Below are positions 53,098 through 61,511 of a stretch of 64,000 nt of DNA, piece after piece. Source of the DNA: Qingrenia yutianensis (lineage in GTDB: Bacteria; Bacillota; Clostridia; UMGS1810); contig NZ_JACRTE010000003.1 in the NCBI RefSeq assembly GCF_014385105.1, positions 186,001-250,000 on the forward strand, in the 5' to 3' direction. Below the pieces are notes generated by a model, which ran no database searches, was not told where the DNA came from, and saw nothing but the letters and a program-made list of their open reading frames with translations. A program made the position numbers and the translations under genes. How positions within the stretch are numbered: position 1 is the first letter of the stretch; every line of letters starts with the position of its first letter.

Positions 53098-53668
53098 AAA
53101 CCTTACCGTCGGATTTGCCGTGACAGGTTCGTTCTGCACGCTGAAAAAAACAGTTGCGCATATCCGCGATTTAACCGAAAACGGCGCGGATGTAATACCG
53201 ATTATGAGTGAAATCACATATAACACCGACACGCGGTTCGGCAAAGCGGAGGACTTTATTTCGGAGATAAAAAGCATTACGGGAAACGAAATTATCACTT
53301 CAATAAAAGGCGCCGAGCCGATAGGTCCGAAAAATATTCTGGACGCTTTAATCATTGCGCCGTGCACGGGAAACACGCTTTCAAAAATCGCGCTCGGTAT
53401 GACCGACTCGTGCGTTGCAATGGCGGCAAAGGCAAATTTAAGAAACGAAAATCCGCTTGTCATTGCGGTGTCCACAAATGACGGACTGGGCGCAAGTGCA
53501 CAGAATATTGCGCATCTTATGAACGCGAAAAACGTTTATTTTGTGCCGTTCGGGCAGGACGACGCGGTGAAAAAGCCCAATTCGCTTGTTGCCGATATGT
53601 CGAAAATTGCCGATACGCTTGATTTTGCGCTTTCGGGCAGACAAATTCAGCCGATTTTAAAAGTATAA
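53087..53668 (+). CDS. dpaB: Dipicolinate synthase subunit B
   Basis: A 193-aa flavoprotein-like subunit (SpoVFB) with VGFAVTGSFCTLKKT at the start and APCTGNTLSKIALGMTDS in the middle, the HFCD-type flavin fold. GTG 53087 is set by GAGGAGG 9 bases upstream and overlaps dpaA by 11 bases. The gene is intact here; in one Bacillus species this gene is known to be interrupted by a sporulation-excised element. Confidence 0.93.
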   Translation: MKFENLTVGFAVTGSFCTLKKTVAHIRDLTENGADVIPIMSEITYNTDTRFGKAEDFISEIKSITGNEIITSIKGAEPIGPKNILDALIIAPCTGNTLSKIALGMTDSCVAMAAKANLRNENPLVIAVSTNDGLGASAQNIAHLMNAKNVYFVPFGQDDAVKKPNSLVADMSKIADTLDFALSGRQIQPILKV

Positions 53669-53672
53669 AAAT

Positions 53673-53984
53673 AAACGGAACGGCAATTAGTCCCACCCCG
53701 ATAAGGAAACATTGGTTTTGAAATCCGTATTTTAAGTTTATACGTCGTCAAAAAGACACCGTATACGTCAGTATTACGTTGTCTTTTTTTCTTGTCTAAA
53801 GCTTAAACTACAATTTTCAAAACTGCTTTGCACCCTGAAAACAAAATTTTTTGACGAAGTTCAAGGCAAAAAAGCGAGTAATCCTGTCGGATTTCGAGCT
53901 TTTTTAACGCAGAAATTCGCAAAAAAGATGTTTAACAGGGCAATGCTTCCTTACCGGGGTGGGGCTTTTTTGCCGTTCCGTTTT
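53673..53984. mobile_element. MITE-like element with long terminal inverted repeats
   Basis: The 42-base left end (53673-53714) and the 44-base right end (53941-53984) are imperfect inverted repeats sharing AAACGGAACGGCA, CCCACCCCG, TAAGGAA and CATTG. The 226-base interior has no open frame but contains two further hairpins: AAAAAGACA/TGTCTTTTT near 53744-53789, and AAAAAAGC...AATCC/GGATT...GCTTTTTT near 53869-53907. It fills the whole gap between dpaB and the convergent coiled-coil gene, and could also act as their terminator. A non-autonomous repeat or a structured RNA are both possible. Confidence 0.6.
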
Positions 53985-53988
53985 AAAT

Positions 53989-54375
53989 TTAATTAAGTTT
54001 TTTTCCGCATTTCTGGCAGAAATTCGAGTCGGGTGCATTTTCAAATCCGCATTCGCACACCTTTTTTGCCGTGTTCTGCTCGCCCTGCTCCTGTGCCCTT
54101 ATTTCGTCAAGACGTCTTTTGTGCGCCTTAATTTCGTTAATTTTCTGCGTAATCCCGTCGCAGTCCGTCTTAACCGCGTCGGGAACTTCCGCGCCCGTCA
54201 TATACATATTGTAAATTTTCACGCCGATTTCCTGCGCGATTTTAAGTTTTTGCTCTTTACATTCGTTTATCGCGCCGTCAAGCCGCGATTTCTCCAAGAG
54301 CTCCTTTGAGCTTTCGGTAACCGACGAAACGCCCTTGTTAACCTCGTATACAACCCTGTCAAAAAAATTTGCCAT
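53989..54375 (-). CDS. Coiled-coil protein with C-terminal zinc ribbon
   Basis: A 128-aa protein with a helical, charged region (residues 1-95, including EIKAHKRRLDEIRAQEQ) and a C-terminal zinc ribbon, CECGFENAPDSNFCQKCG. This layout is common in small Clostridia proteins of unknown role. It lies between the inverted-repeat element and trmB, in the same direction as trmB and 31 bases downstream of it. Confidence 0.75.
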   Translation of the reverse strand: MANFFDRVVYEVNKGVSSVTESSKELLEKSRLDGAINECKEQKLKIAQEIGVKIYNMYMTGAEVPDAVKTDCDGITQKINEIKAHKRRLDEIRAQEQGEQNTAKKVCECGFENAPDSNFCQKCGKKLN

Positions 54376-54406
54376 AATCTTTTCACTCCCAAATTAAAAA
54401 TATAGT

Positions 54407-55039
54407 CTAAAATACAACCTCACAGCGGTATATCGGCTGACCTTTTTCCGAAAAAAGCTTTTCGTATTCGGTCATAACATTGCCCTCAAATCCGCTTTTA
54501 TGAAGATTTAAAGTGATGTTTTTCATATTAAGCCCGAAATCCGCAAACGAATTTAAGGAAAACTCAAAAAGGTCTGTGTTGTCGGTTTTAAAATGAAGCT
54601 CACCGCCGTCTTTTAAAATGTTTTTGTAAATTTCAAGAAAATTCTTATGCGTGAGCCGTCTTTTTGCCTGACGGTTTTTCTTCCACGGGTCGCAGAAATT
54701 TATATAAATCCTGTCAAAAACCTTTCCGCGCTCAAAATCGGCAAAATTGTTCGCGTCGCCGGCAAAAAACTTCACGTTTTTTATGTTCTCATTTTTGATT
54801 TTCTCTGCGGCGAGAAGCAAAACGTCAAGATTTTTTTCCGCGGCAAGAAAGTTTATGTTCGGGTTAAGTTTTGCCGTTTCGGTGATGAACCGGCCTTTTC
54901 CGCACCCTATTTCAAGGTGCACGGGGTTGTCGTTGTCAAACAGCTTTTCCTCTGTTTTAATTTTTTCAAAATCGTTTATAATAAAGTCCGCGCACGCATT
55001 AAGACGGTCGTCGCGGTGCTTTTTCTTTCTCATTCGCAT
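54407..55039 (-). CDS. trmB: tRNA (guanine-N7-)-methyltransferase
   Basis: A 210-aa SAM methyltransferase forming m7G46 in tRNA. The SAM loop is LEIGCGKGRFI; the family motif NFCDPWKKNRQAKRRLTH is complete. ATG 55039 is preferred with AAAGGA upstream; a longer frame begins at 55120 but adds a hydrophobic tail absent from the family. It diverges from recD2. Confidence 0.93.
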   Translation of the reverse strand: MRMRKKKHRDDRLNACADFIINDFEKIKTEEKLFDNDNPVHLEIGCGKGRFITETAKLNPNINFLAAEKNLDVLLLAAEKIKNENIKNVKFFAGDANNFADFERGKVFDRIYINFCDPWKKNRQAKRRLTHKNFLEIYKNILKDGGELHFKTDNTDLFEFSLNSFADFGLNMKNITLNLHKSGFEGNVMTEYEKLFSEKGQPIYRCEVVF

Positions 55040-55161
55040 AAATATTTTTTCCTTTTCGCTTGTTTTGTTAAGTATAACACCTGCGCAGAAAAATGTCAAC
55101 ATATTGACTTTAAAACGCAAAAAGACTATAATTATTACAGAACTTTATAAGGACTGATAAA

Positions 55162-57432
55162 ATGCAAGGCGCACCGCTTGAAAGCTACGTCGGCGAGATT
55201 GCCGAAATTATATATCAAAACGAGGACAACGGCTATACAATCGCGGAATTTGAAACAAAGGACATTATGTTTACCGCGGTCGGATATATGCCGTCGGTCA
55301 GTGCGGGCGAACGGCTTAAAATATCGGGAAAATGGGTTGAACACCACACCTATGGCGAGCAGTTTAAAATTGAGGTTTACGAAAAGTGCGCGCCGAAGGG
55401 CGAGGGCGCGATTTTGAGGTATCTTTCGAGCGGAATTATTTCGGGCGTTCGCGAGGCGACGGCGAAAAAAATTGTGGAAAAATTCGGCGAAGATACGCTT
55501 GATGTTATAGAAAACCACCCGTTAAAACTTGCCGAAATAAAGGGCATAAGCGCGCAGAAAGCGGTGCTTATAAGCCAAAGCTATATAGAAAAAATGGGCG
55601 CGTCGACGCTGGTTATGTTTTTACAGCAGTATTCCGTTTCGGTAAATCTTGCCGCGAAAATTTACAAAAAAATCGGCTCGGGCGCGGTGGATTTTATAAA
55701 GAAAAATCCGTATATTCTGTGCGACGAAATAGACGGCGTGGGTTTTAAAACCGCCGACAGTATCGCGCTTTCTATGGGATTTTCAAAAACAAACGCCGGA
55801 AGAATTAAATCGGGCACGCTGTATGCGTTAAAGCTCAACACAACTTTCGGACATACCTATCTTCCGCGGAATATCCTGGTTTCGGAGGCAACCCGTCTTT
55901 TGGAGGCGGACAGCGCCGAGGTGGAATTTGCCGTTGAGTCGCTCATTATTCAGGGACTTATCATCAGCGAAAAAACGGACGTCGAGGAGAGAATTTACAC
56001 ATATGCGCACCACTGCGCCGAAAAATATGTTGCCGAAAAAATGCGCGATGTTGCGGGCGTTTACTTTGAAGAGGACGACGCGTCGCTTTTAAAACAGATT
56101 GAACGAATAGAAAAATATCAGAATATCAGCCTTGCGCAAAACCAGAAAAGCGCGGTTATGAACGCGGTAAAATGCGGTGCAAGCATAATAACGGGCGGAC
56201 CGGGAACGGGAAAAACCACTATTATAAACACGGTTTTGGAACTTTTTAAAATGCGCGGACTAAAATGTGCGCTTACCGCGCCGACGGGCAGAGCCGCAAA
56301 GCGTATGGCGCAAATCTGCGGTATGGAGGCAAAAACGATACACCGTCTTTTGGGTGCAGGCTATTCCGACGGCGACGATAATCTTACATTCTGCGCGGAC
56401 GAGGAAAATCCGCTCGCGTACGACGTTGTGATTGTGGACGAGATGTCTATGGTGGATATTCTGCTTATGCAAAGCCTTTTAAAAGCGGTAAAGCACGGCA
56501 AACGCCTTATTATGGCAGGCGACGTAAATCAGCTCCCGTCTGTGGGTCCGGGCAACGTTTTAAAGGATATTATAAAAAGCGGAATTGTTAAAACTACCTA
56601 TCTTACCGAAATTTTCAGACAGGCTGAAAAAAGTATGATTGTTGTGAACGCGCACAAAATCATACACGGTGAAATGCCCGTATACAACGGCAAAAACACC
56701 GATTTTTTCTTTGCAAATCTTCCCGACGCAAACCGCGGTTCGGACTATATAATTTCGCTTGTCACCGACAAGCTTGTGAGAAAATATGACGTTTCGCCGT
56801 TTGACATTCAGGTGCTCTCGCCGTATAAAAAAGGCATTGCAGGCATTATAAACTTAAACGCAAAATTACAGGAAAAAATCAATCCGTTTGACATAAAGAA
56901 AAATCAAAAGGATTTCGGCGATATAACCTTCCGCGAGGGCGACAAGGTTATGCAGAACCGAAACAATTACGACATCAAGTGGACGGACACCGAAACGGGC
57001 GAGGAGGGAAGCGGTGTTTTCAACGGCGATGTCGGGTATATTCAGTTTATAAATCATTCGCTTAAAAATATGACGGTGATTATGGACGAAAAAAGTGTGG
57101 TTTACGATTTTAAAAATCTGGACGAGCTTGACCTTGCGTATGCTATAACGGTGCATAAATCGCAGGGCAGTGAGTTTAAAATTGTTGTTATCCCAGTGTA
57201 TGACGGGCCGTATATGCTTCTTAACAGAAATCTTTTATACACCGCGGTGACGAGGGCAAAAAACGTTGCGGTGCTGGTGGGGAGCGAAAATATCATACGG
57301 AAAATGATTGACAACAACAAGGAAACAAGGCGCTATTCGGGGCTTTGCGATTTTCTTATAAGAGGTGACACTAAAGTTGACATCGGAGCAAACGGCGAAA
57401 ATTTTAAAGACGGTAAAGGAAGCCTTTCTTAA
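55162..57432 (+). CDS. recD2: RecD2-type ATP-dependent DNA helicase
   Basis: A 756-aa superfamily 1B helicase. It has the N-terminal OB-like and helix-hairpin-helix regions of RecD2 (LAEIKGISAQKAVLISQSY), then Walker A (ITGGPGTGKTTII), Walker B (VVIVDEMSMVD), and late motifs VHKSQGSEFK and YTAVTRAK. Length fits RecD2, which acts without RecBC. comF begins inside its 3' end. Confidence 0.94.
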   Translation: MQGAPLESYVGEIAEIIYQNEDNGYTIAEFETKDIMFTAVGYMPSVSAGERLKISGKWVEHHTYGEQFKIEVYEKCAPKGEGAILRYLSSGIISGVREATAKKIVEKFGEDTLDVIENHPLKLAEIKGISAQKAVLISQSYIEKMGASTLVMFLQQYSVSVNLAAKIYKKIGSGAVDFIKKNPYILCDEIDGVGFKTADSIALSMGFSKTNAGRIKSGTLYALKLNTTFGHTYLPRNILVSEATRLLEADSAEVEFAVESLIIQGLIISEKTDVEERIYTYAHHCAEKYVAEKMRDVAGVYFEEDDASLLKQIERIEKYQNISLAQNQKSAVMNAVKCGASIITGGPGTGKTTIINTVLELFKMRGLKCALTAPTGRAAKRMAQICGMEAKTIHRLLGAGYSDGDDNLTFCADEENPLAYDVVIVDEMSMVDILLMQSLLKAVKHGKRLIMAGDVNQLPSVGPGNVLKDIIKSGIVKTTYLTEIFRQAEKSMIVVNAHKIIHGEMPVYNGKNTDFFFANLPDANRGSDYIISLVTDKLVRKYDVSPFDIQVLSPYKKGIAGIINLNAKLQEKINPFDIKKNQKDFGDITFREGDKVMQNRNNYDIKWTDTETGEEGSGVFNGDVGYIQFINHSLKNMTVIMDEKSVVYDFKNLDELDLAYAITVHKSQGSEFKIVVIPVYDGPYMLLNRNLLYTAVTRAKNVAVLVGSENIIRKMIDNNKETRRYSGLCDFLIRGDTKVDIGANGENFKDGKGSLS

Positions 57433-58150
57433 CATATTCTTTCCCAAAAAGTGCGTTTACTGCGGTAAAATTCTCGGCTACAAGTCAAATTTGAGCCTAT
57501 GTTTACAGTGCGCCGGAAAATGTATGACGCGCGAGAAACCTCTGCGCGATTTTGAAACAAAATATTTCGACTCTGCGCTGTGTGCGTCGTATTACGAAAA
57601 GCATATGAGAAACGCAATTCTCAATTTTAAATTTCACGCAGTGACGTATCTTGCGCCTACTTTTGCGCATATTCTGCTTTTAAAGCTGAAAGAGGATTTC
57701 CGCTTTGCGTATGCGGACATCATCACGTGCGTTCCGCTCGGCAGGGCGCGTCTTGCAAAAAGAGGCTACAATCAGTCGGAGCTTGTCGCACGCGAAGCGT
57801 CAAAGTCGCTTTCGGGCGAGTTTATAAGCAATCTGCTCTTTAAGGTTAAAGATGTTCCTCCGCTTTCCAAAATGACGGCGGCAAAAAGGCGCAGAGCGGT
57901 TAAGAACGCGTATAAATTCAACAACAATTTTGACATAAGAGGCAAAACCGTGTTGCTTATAGACGATATTTTCACCACGGGCGCGACGGTTAACGAGTGC
58001 GCGCGTATTTTAAAGCTTAACGGCGCAAAGAGTGTTTTTGCAATGTGCGTATGCGAAACACGGCAAAAAGGTTTGTTTGAAAACGATTTACATAAGGAGA
58101 ATTTTGATGAAAGAAAAAATTTATACAATTCCGATAAACGACGCGTTTGA
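57365..58150 (+). CDS. comF: ComF family protein
   Basis: A 261-aa protein with an N-terminal zinc ribbon (CVYCGK, CLQC) and a phosphoribosyltransferase-like domain: CVPLGRARLAKRGYNQSELVA, and the PRPP-loop VLLIDDIFTTGATVNEC. ComF is needed for DNA uptake in competent species, and its role in others is unclear. The start is uncertain: GTG 57365 overlaps recD2 by 68 bases; TTG 57377 has AGAGG 11 bases upstream. The 3' end overlaps the next gene by 44 bases. Confidence 0.88.
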   Translation: MTLKLTSEQTAKILKTVKEAFLNIFFPKKCVYCGKILGYKSNLSLCLQCAGKCMTREKPLRDFETKYFDSALCASYYEKHMRNAILNFKFHAVTYLAPTFAHILLLKLKEDFRFAYADIITCVPLGRARLAKRGYNQSELVAREASKSLSGEFISNLLFKVKDVPPLSKMTAAKRRRAVKNAYKFNNNFDIRGKTVLLIDDIFTTGATVNECARILKLNGAKSVFAMCVCETRQKGLFENDLHKENFDERKNLYNSDKRRV

Positions 58151-58838
58151 CAAAAACTGCGAATGTGCGGTGTGCGCCTTTATGCGTGAGGAGGAAAAAA
58201 AGCTTATCGACTACACAGTCGGCGCGAGTATGATGGAGCCGGACGTGCGCGAGGTGACAAACAAAAAAGGCTTTTGCAAAAAGCATTTTAACGATATTTT
58301 CAACACGCCGAACAAATTGAGCTGTGCGCTTGTAACCCAGACGCATATGGAGGAAATCATAAAAAATTTAAAACTCGGCAATGAGAAAATCGAAAAGACG
58401 GAAAAGGGATTTTTCAAGAAAAAGGACGGCTTTGACACGGCGCTTTTGTCGGAAACTGCGGATATAGAGAAGCTTAATTCGTCCTGTGCGGTGTGTGACA
58501 GGCTTGATGATATTCTTGATAAATTTTTGCAAAATCTCATTTATCTTTACGAAACCGAGCCGGAATTTAAGGAGAAATTTTTAAATTCAAAGGGATTTTG
58601 CCTGCCCCATTTTGAAAAGCTTTTAAAGTCGGCGTCAAAACATTTGAAAGGCGCAAAAAAAGAGAAATTTGCGCACGAAATTTATAAAATCGAAATCGAG
58701 CATCTCGAGCGCAACCTCGGTGACCTTAAGAATTTTATAAAAAAATTCGACCACCGGTACATAAACACCGAATTTGAAAATTCGCGCGACGCACTTTCAC
58801 GTTCGGCGCAGAAAATTTCGGGTTATTTTGATGAATAA
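58107..58838 (+). CDS. DUF6062-type cysteine-pair protein
   Basis: A 243-aa protein with two Cys-rich modules: CECAVCAFMREEE with KGFCKKHF, and SCAVCDRLDDIL with KGFCLPHF. Each CxxC plus CxxH set could bind a metal. I place it in DUF6062, a Clostridia family without known role, from memory. ATG 58107 has AAGGAG upstream and overlaps comF. A terminator follows. Confidence 0.72.
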   Translation: MKEKIYTIPINDAFDKNCECAVCAFMREEEKKLIDYTVGASMMEPDVREVTNKKGFCKKHFNDIFNTPNKLSCALVTQTHMEEIIKNLKLGNEKIEKTEKGFFKKKDGFDTALLSETADIEKLNSSCAVCDRLDDILDKFLQNLIYLYETEPEFKEKFLNSKGFCLPHFEKLLKSASKHLKGAKKEKFAHEIYKIEIEHLERNLGDLKNFIKKFDHRYINTEFENSRDALSRSAQKISGYFDE

Positions 58839-58842
58839 ATTT

Positions 58843-59001
58843 TTAAAAATCTCCGAGCGTTTTTGCAATGCTTTCGGAGATTTTTTTATTTACAAATTTT
58901 TTCAGCTCCGCGTTTTCCTTATATTCGCGCGGTGTGTAAATTTTTTCGTCGGACAGATCTTTAATATGCACGGTTTTGCAGAGAATTTTTGATTTTTTCA
59001 T
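58843..59001 (-). CDS. Possible 52-aa protein ending in a terminator
   Basis: ATG 59001 is preceded by GGGGTGAG. The peptide begins MKKSKILCKTVHIKDLSDE and is charged and well balanced, unlike a random frame. Its last 14 codons coincide with the terminator of the gene on the other strand (58845-58885), which is unusual. No family recognised; may be chance. Confidence 0.4.
   Translation of the reverse strand: MKKSKILCKTVHIKDLSDEKIYTPREYKENAELKKFVNKKISESIAKTLGDF
58845..58889 (+). terminator. Intrinsic terminator after the DUF6062-type gene
   Basis: AAAAATCTCCGA (58845-58856) pairs with TCGGAGATTTTT (58874-58885), followed by more T. Confidence 0.85.
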
Positions 59002-59042
59002 TATCTCACCCCGTTTATGCTATGTTTTTCCGCCATTTTGTG

Positions 59043-59070
59043 TTACACATTTTCGGTTTGAAAATATAAT
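59043..59070 (+). promoter_or_regulatory. Possible promoter of the recombinase gene
   Basis: TTACAC (59043-59048) and TATAAT (59065-59070), spacer 16 bases, lie just before AAGGGGAGG and ATG 59091. A mother-cell sigma factor site was looked for but none was convincing. Confidence 0.45.
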
Positions 59071-59090
59071 ACATTAAGGGGAGGTTGCAT

Positions 59091-60476
59091 ATGAAAGAGA
59101 AAAAATATGCGGCGGCATACATAAGGGTGTCGACCGACGACCAGATTGAATACAGTCCCGACAGCCAGATGAAGTGCATTGCCGAATTTGCGCAAAAAAA
59201 CGGATATATTCTGCCGGAGGAATTTGTTTTTCAGGACGACGGAATAAGCGGACGGAGCGCGAAAAAGCGTCCTGCGTTCAACAGAATGATTGCCGAAAGC
59301 AAGCGCAAACCGACGCCGTTTGACGCCGTGTTGGTGTGGAAATTTTCGCGTTTTGCACGCAATCAGGAGGAGAGCATTTTTTATAAATCTATGCTTAAGA
59401 AAAATAAAATAGAGGTGATAAGCATTTCCGAACCCGTCACCGACGGCCCGTTCGGCGGCCTTATCGAGCGTATTATCGAGTGGTCGGACGAATATTACAG
59501 CATACGTCTTTCTGGCGAGGTCAAACGCGGTATGAACGAAAAAGCGTCGCGCGGCGAGGCGGTGACGATAGCGCCGTACGGCTATAAAATGGCGGATAAA
59601 AAGTATGTTGCGGACGAAAAAGAAGCTGAAATTGTGCGGTATATTTTCAGCGAATTTGCAAACGGCGCGTCCTACCGTGACATTGCAATGCGCCTTAACG
59701 CGATGGGCGCGAAAACGCATCGTTTGAACCCGTTTGAGGGGCGCACGGTGGAGTATATTATAAATAATCCCGTTTATATCGGCAAAATTCGGTGGAGCTT
59801 AAACGGCGGTGACGTGTGCGGAATACATACGCCGATTGTGTCAGCCGAGCAGTGGGAGAGGGCGCAGAGCGAGGCGCTGCGCAAAAAAAATATGTATAAA
59901 CCGTGCGCAAAAAAGTCAGTTAACGGAAACGTTCTGCAAGGGATAATGCGGTGTTCGTCGTGCGGAGGAACGCTTATAAAAACGGGCGAATATCTGCAAT
60001 GCGGAAAATATACAAAGGGTGTGTGCAAGGTGTCGCACAGTATTCCGTATAAAACCGCGGTACAGGCGGTGATTGAGCATATCGGCGCGGAGTTTGAAAC
60101 GGGCGGATTTGGGATTAAAAAGCGTCGGACTGACGAAAATGAGGAAAAATATTTTGCTGATTTAATTAAAAAGGAGCAGAAAAAGCTTGATTTGGTGAAG
60201 AAAGCGTACGAAAACGAGATTGACACGCTGGAGGAGTATAAGCAGAACAAGGCGCGGATTTTAAAAACGGTTGAGAGCCTTAAAATTAAACTTGACGGCG
60301 CGGAAAAACGCGGTAAAAACACGGAAAACGCGAATAAAAAGTACGAAAATTTAACTGCCGTGATGTGCGATGAAAAAATTCCCGATGATGTGAAAAATAA
60401 AATTCTGCGCTCATTTGTAGATAAAATTGTGTATGATAAGCACGAAAAAAGTTTTGATTTCTATTATTATTTTTAA
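59091..60476 (+). CDS. Large serine recombinase
   Basis: A 461-aa site-specific recombinase. The resolvase domain has the nucleophile Ser14 in YIRVSTDDQ and the arginines of KFSRFARN; the recombinase domain includes GYKMADKKYV; a zinc ribbon (CSSCGG, CGKYTKGVC) and a coiled-coil segment (residues 350-420) follow, as in phage-type and skin-element recombinases. It appears complete, ending FDFYYYF. ATG 59091 has AAGGGGAGG 6 bases upstream. Its stop is immediately followed by a cotJC gene without its 5' end, so its attachment site probably lies at 60477-60500. Confidence 0.92.
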   Translation: MKEKKYAAAYIRVSTDDQIEYSPDSQMKCIAEFAQKNGYILPEEFVFQDDGISGRSAKKRPAFNRMIAESKRKPTPFDAVLVWKFSRFARNQEESIFYKSMLKKNKIEVISISEPVTDGPFGGLIERIIEWSDEYYSIRLSGEVKRGMNEKASRGEAVTIAPYGYKMADKKYVADEKEAEIVRYIFSEFANGASYRDIAMRLNAMGAKTHRLNPFEGRTVEYIINNPVYIGKIRWSLNGGDVCGIHTPIVSAEQWERAQSEALRKKNMYKPCAKKSVNGNVLQGIMRCSSCGGTLIKTGEYLQCGKYTKGVCKVSHSIPYKTAVQAVIEHIGAEFETGGFGIKKRRTDENEEKYFADLIKKEQKKLDLVKKAYENEIDTLEEYKQNKARILKTVESLKIKLDGAEKRGKNTENANKKYENLTAVMCDEKIPDDVKNKILRSFVDKIVYDKHEKSFDFYYYF

Positions 60477-60479
60477 TTT

Positions 60480-61011
60480 TTATACCTTCGCGCAGTCGGG
60501 CGGTCCCGACGGTGAACTCAGCGCGTCACTGCGCTACCTTTCGCAGAGATACACTATGCCCACCGCGCAGACTAAAGGTATTTTGAATGATATAGGCACA
60601 GAGGAGCTTGCGCACCTTGAAATGGTAGGCGCGATTGTGTATCAGCTGACGCGCGATTTGGACTCCAAAATCGTAAAAGAGTCGGGCTTCGGCGATTATT
60701 TTATAAATCATTCGACGGGTGTTTACCCTGCGAACAGCAACGGTTCGCCGTTTAACGCCTTTTGTCTTGCGGTTTCGGGCGACCCGATCACCGACCTCAA
60801 CGAGGATTTGGCGGCAGAACAAAAGGCGCGCGCAACATACGACAATATTTTGCGTTTGTCCGACGACCCCGACGTAAACGACGTTATAAAATTCCTCCGT
60901 GCGCGCGAAGTTGTGCATTACCAGCGCTTCGGTGAAGCGTTACGCTTACTCGAAGAGGATTTGCGTCCCAAAAAGACGGGAGTCGGAATGAAAGACTGCG
61001 ATAATAAATAA
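60480..61011 (+). pseudogene. cotJC: Spore coat protein CotJC, 3' fragment
   Basis: From about base 60492 the frame reads GGPDGELSASLRYLSQRYTM and continues with GTEELAHLEM, GDPITDLNEDLAAEQKARATY and REVVHYQRFGEA, covering CotJC (manganese-catalase-like spore coat protein) to its C-terminus. Metal-site glutamates and histidines are present. The usual first 25-30 residues, MW-YEKKLQYP and following, are missing; upstream the same frame is recombinase-end sequence in another phase, without a ribosome site. cotJA and cotJB are not in the window. Either a broken gene or the distal half of a gene restored by recombination during sporulation. Confidence 0.82.
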
Positions 61012-61090
61012 CCGCACAGAGTGTAATTTTGAAAACGGATAAAACCGCAAAACCTTAAAATCAATATTAAATTTCATAATTACAATGCAC

Positions 61091-61126
61091 AAATGCCCCC
61101 GAAACATTGGATTTCGGGGGCATTTT
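61091..61126. terminator. Bidirectional intrinsic terminator
   Basis: AAATGCCCCCGAAA (61091-61104) pairs perfectly with TTTCGGGGGCATTT (61112-61125). It lies between the cotJC fragment and the convergent DUF6472-type gene. Confidence 0.9.
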
Positions 61127-61130
61127 ATAA

Positions 61131-61307
61131 TTACATTTGTTTTTTAACTATTGTATAATCGTCGCCGAAACGAAAATACGGACATCGGCGGTTTGACATA
61201 ACGCGGTAATACTCGTCCTCGTCGATATTGGCAATGCACACATATTCGTCGTATTCCTCGTCATAGGTGTAATTCATACAATTTTCACAGCTTGTTTCAA
61301 TGTTCAT
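61131..61307 (-). CDS. DUF6472-type small cysteine protein
   Basis: A 58-aa protein with C7xxC10, C24 and C42 (SCENCMNY, EYVCIANID, RRCPYFRFGDDYTIV). The pattern and length fit the DUF6472 family of Clostridia, a likely zinc site without known role. ATG 61307 has GAGGT about 8 bases upstream. It is followed by a terminator. Confidence 0.82.
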   Translation of the reverse strand: MNIETSCENCMNYTYDEEYDEYVCIANIDEDEYYRVMSNRRCPYFRFGDDYTIVKKQM

Positions 61308-61423
61308 TTTAAGACCTCATTTTGATGTGATAAACTATTTTATCAAAAAAATTGGGTTCTTGTCAATAATTTTTGCATTAAAGGCGAATAATTGTATATA
61401 TTGACAGTTTGGCAAAAAAAGGG

Positions 61424-61452
61424 TAGACAATTTAATTTTTAACTGTTATAAT
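61424..61452 (+). promoter_or_regulatory. Sigma-A promoter of the Na/Pi cotransporter gene
   Basis: TAGACA (61424-61429) and TATAAT (61447-61452), spacer 17 bases, about 60 bases before the start codon. Confidence 0.7.
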
Positions 61453-61511
61453 GAATATGTTGCATAAATGAACAGATTGAAAAGAACAAATTGAATATTG
61501 GGAGAAAAGGT

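Noticed and set aside
57365..57432. RecD2-ComF fusion
   Set aside because: The two frames differ and overlap by 68 bases; each protein is complete with its own start and stop.
59091..60476. Ordinary prophage or conjugative element integrase
   Set aside because: No phage or transfer genes flank it; housekeeping genes lie directly upstream and a split coat gene downstream.
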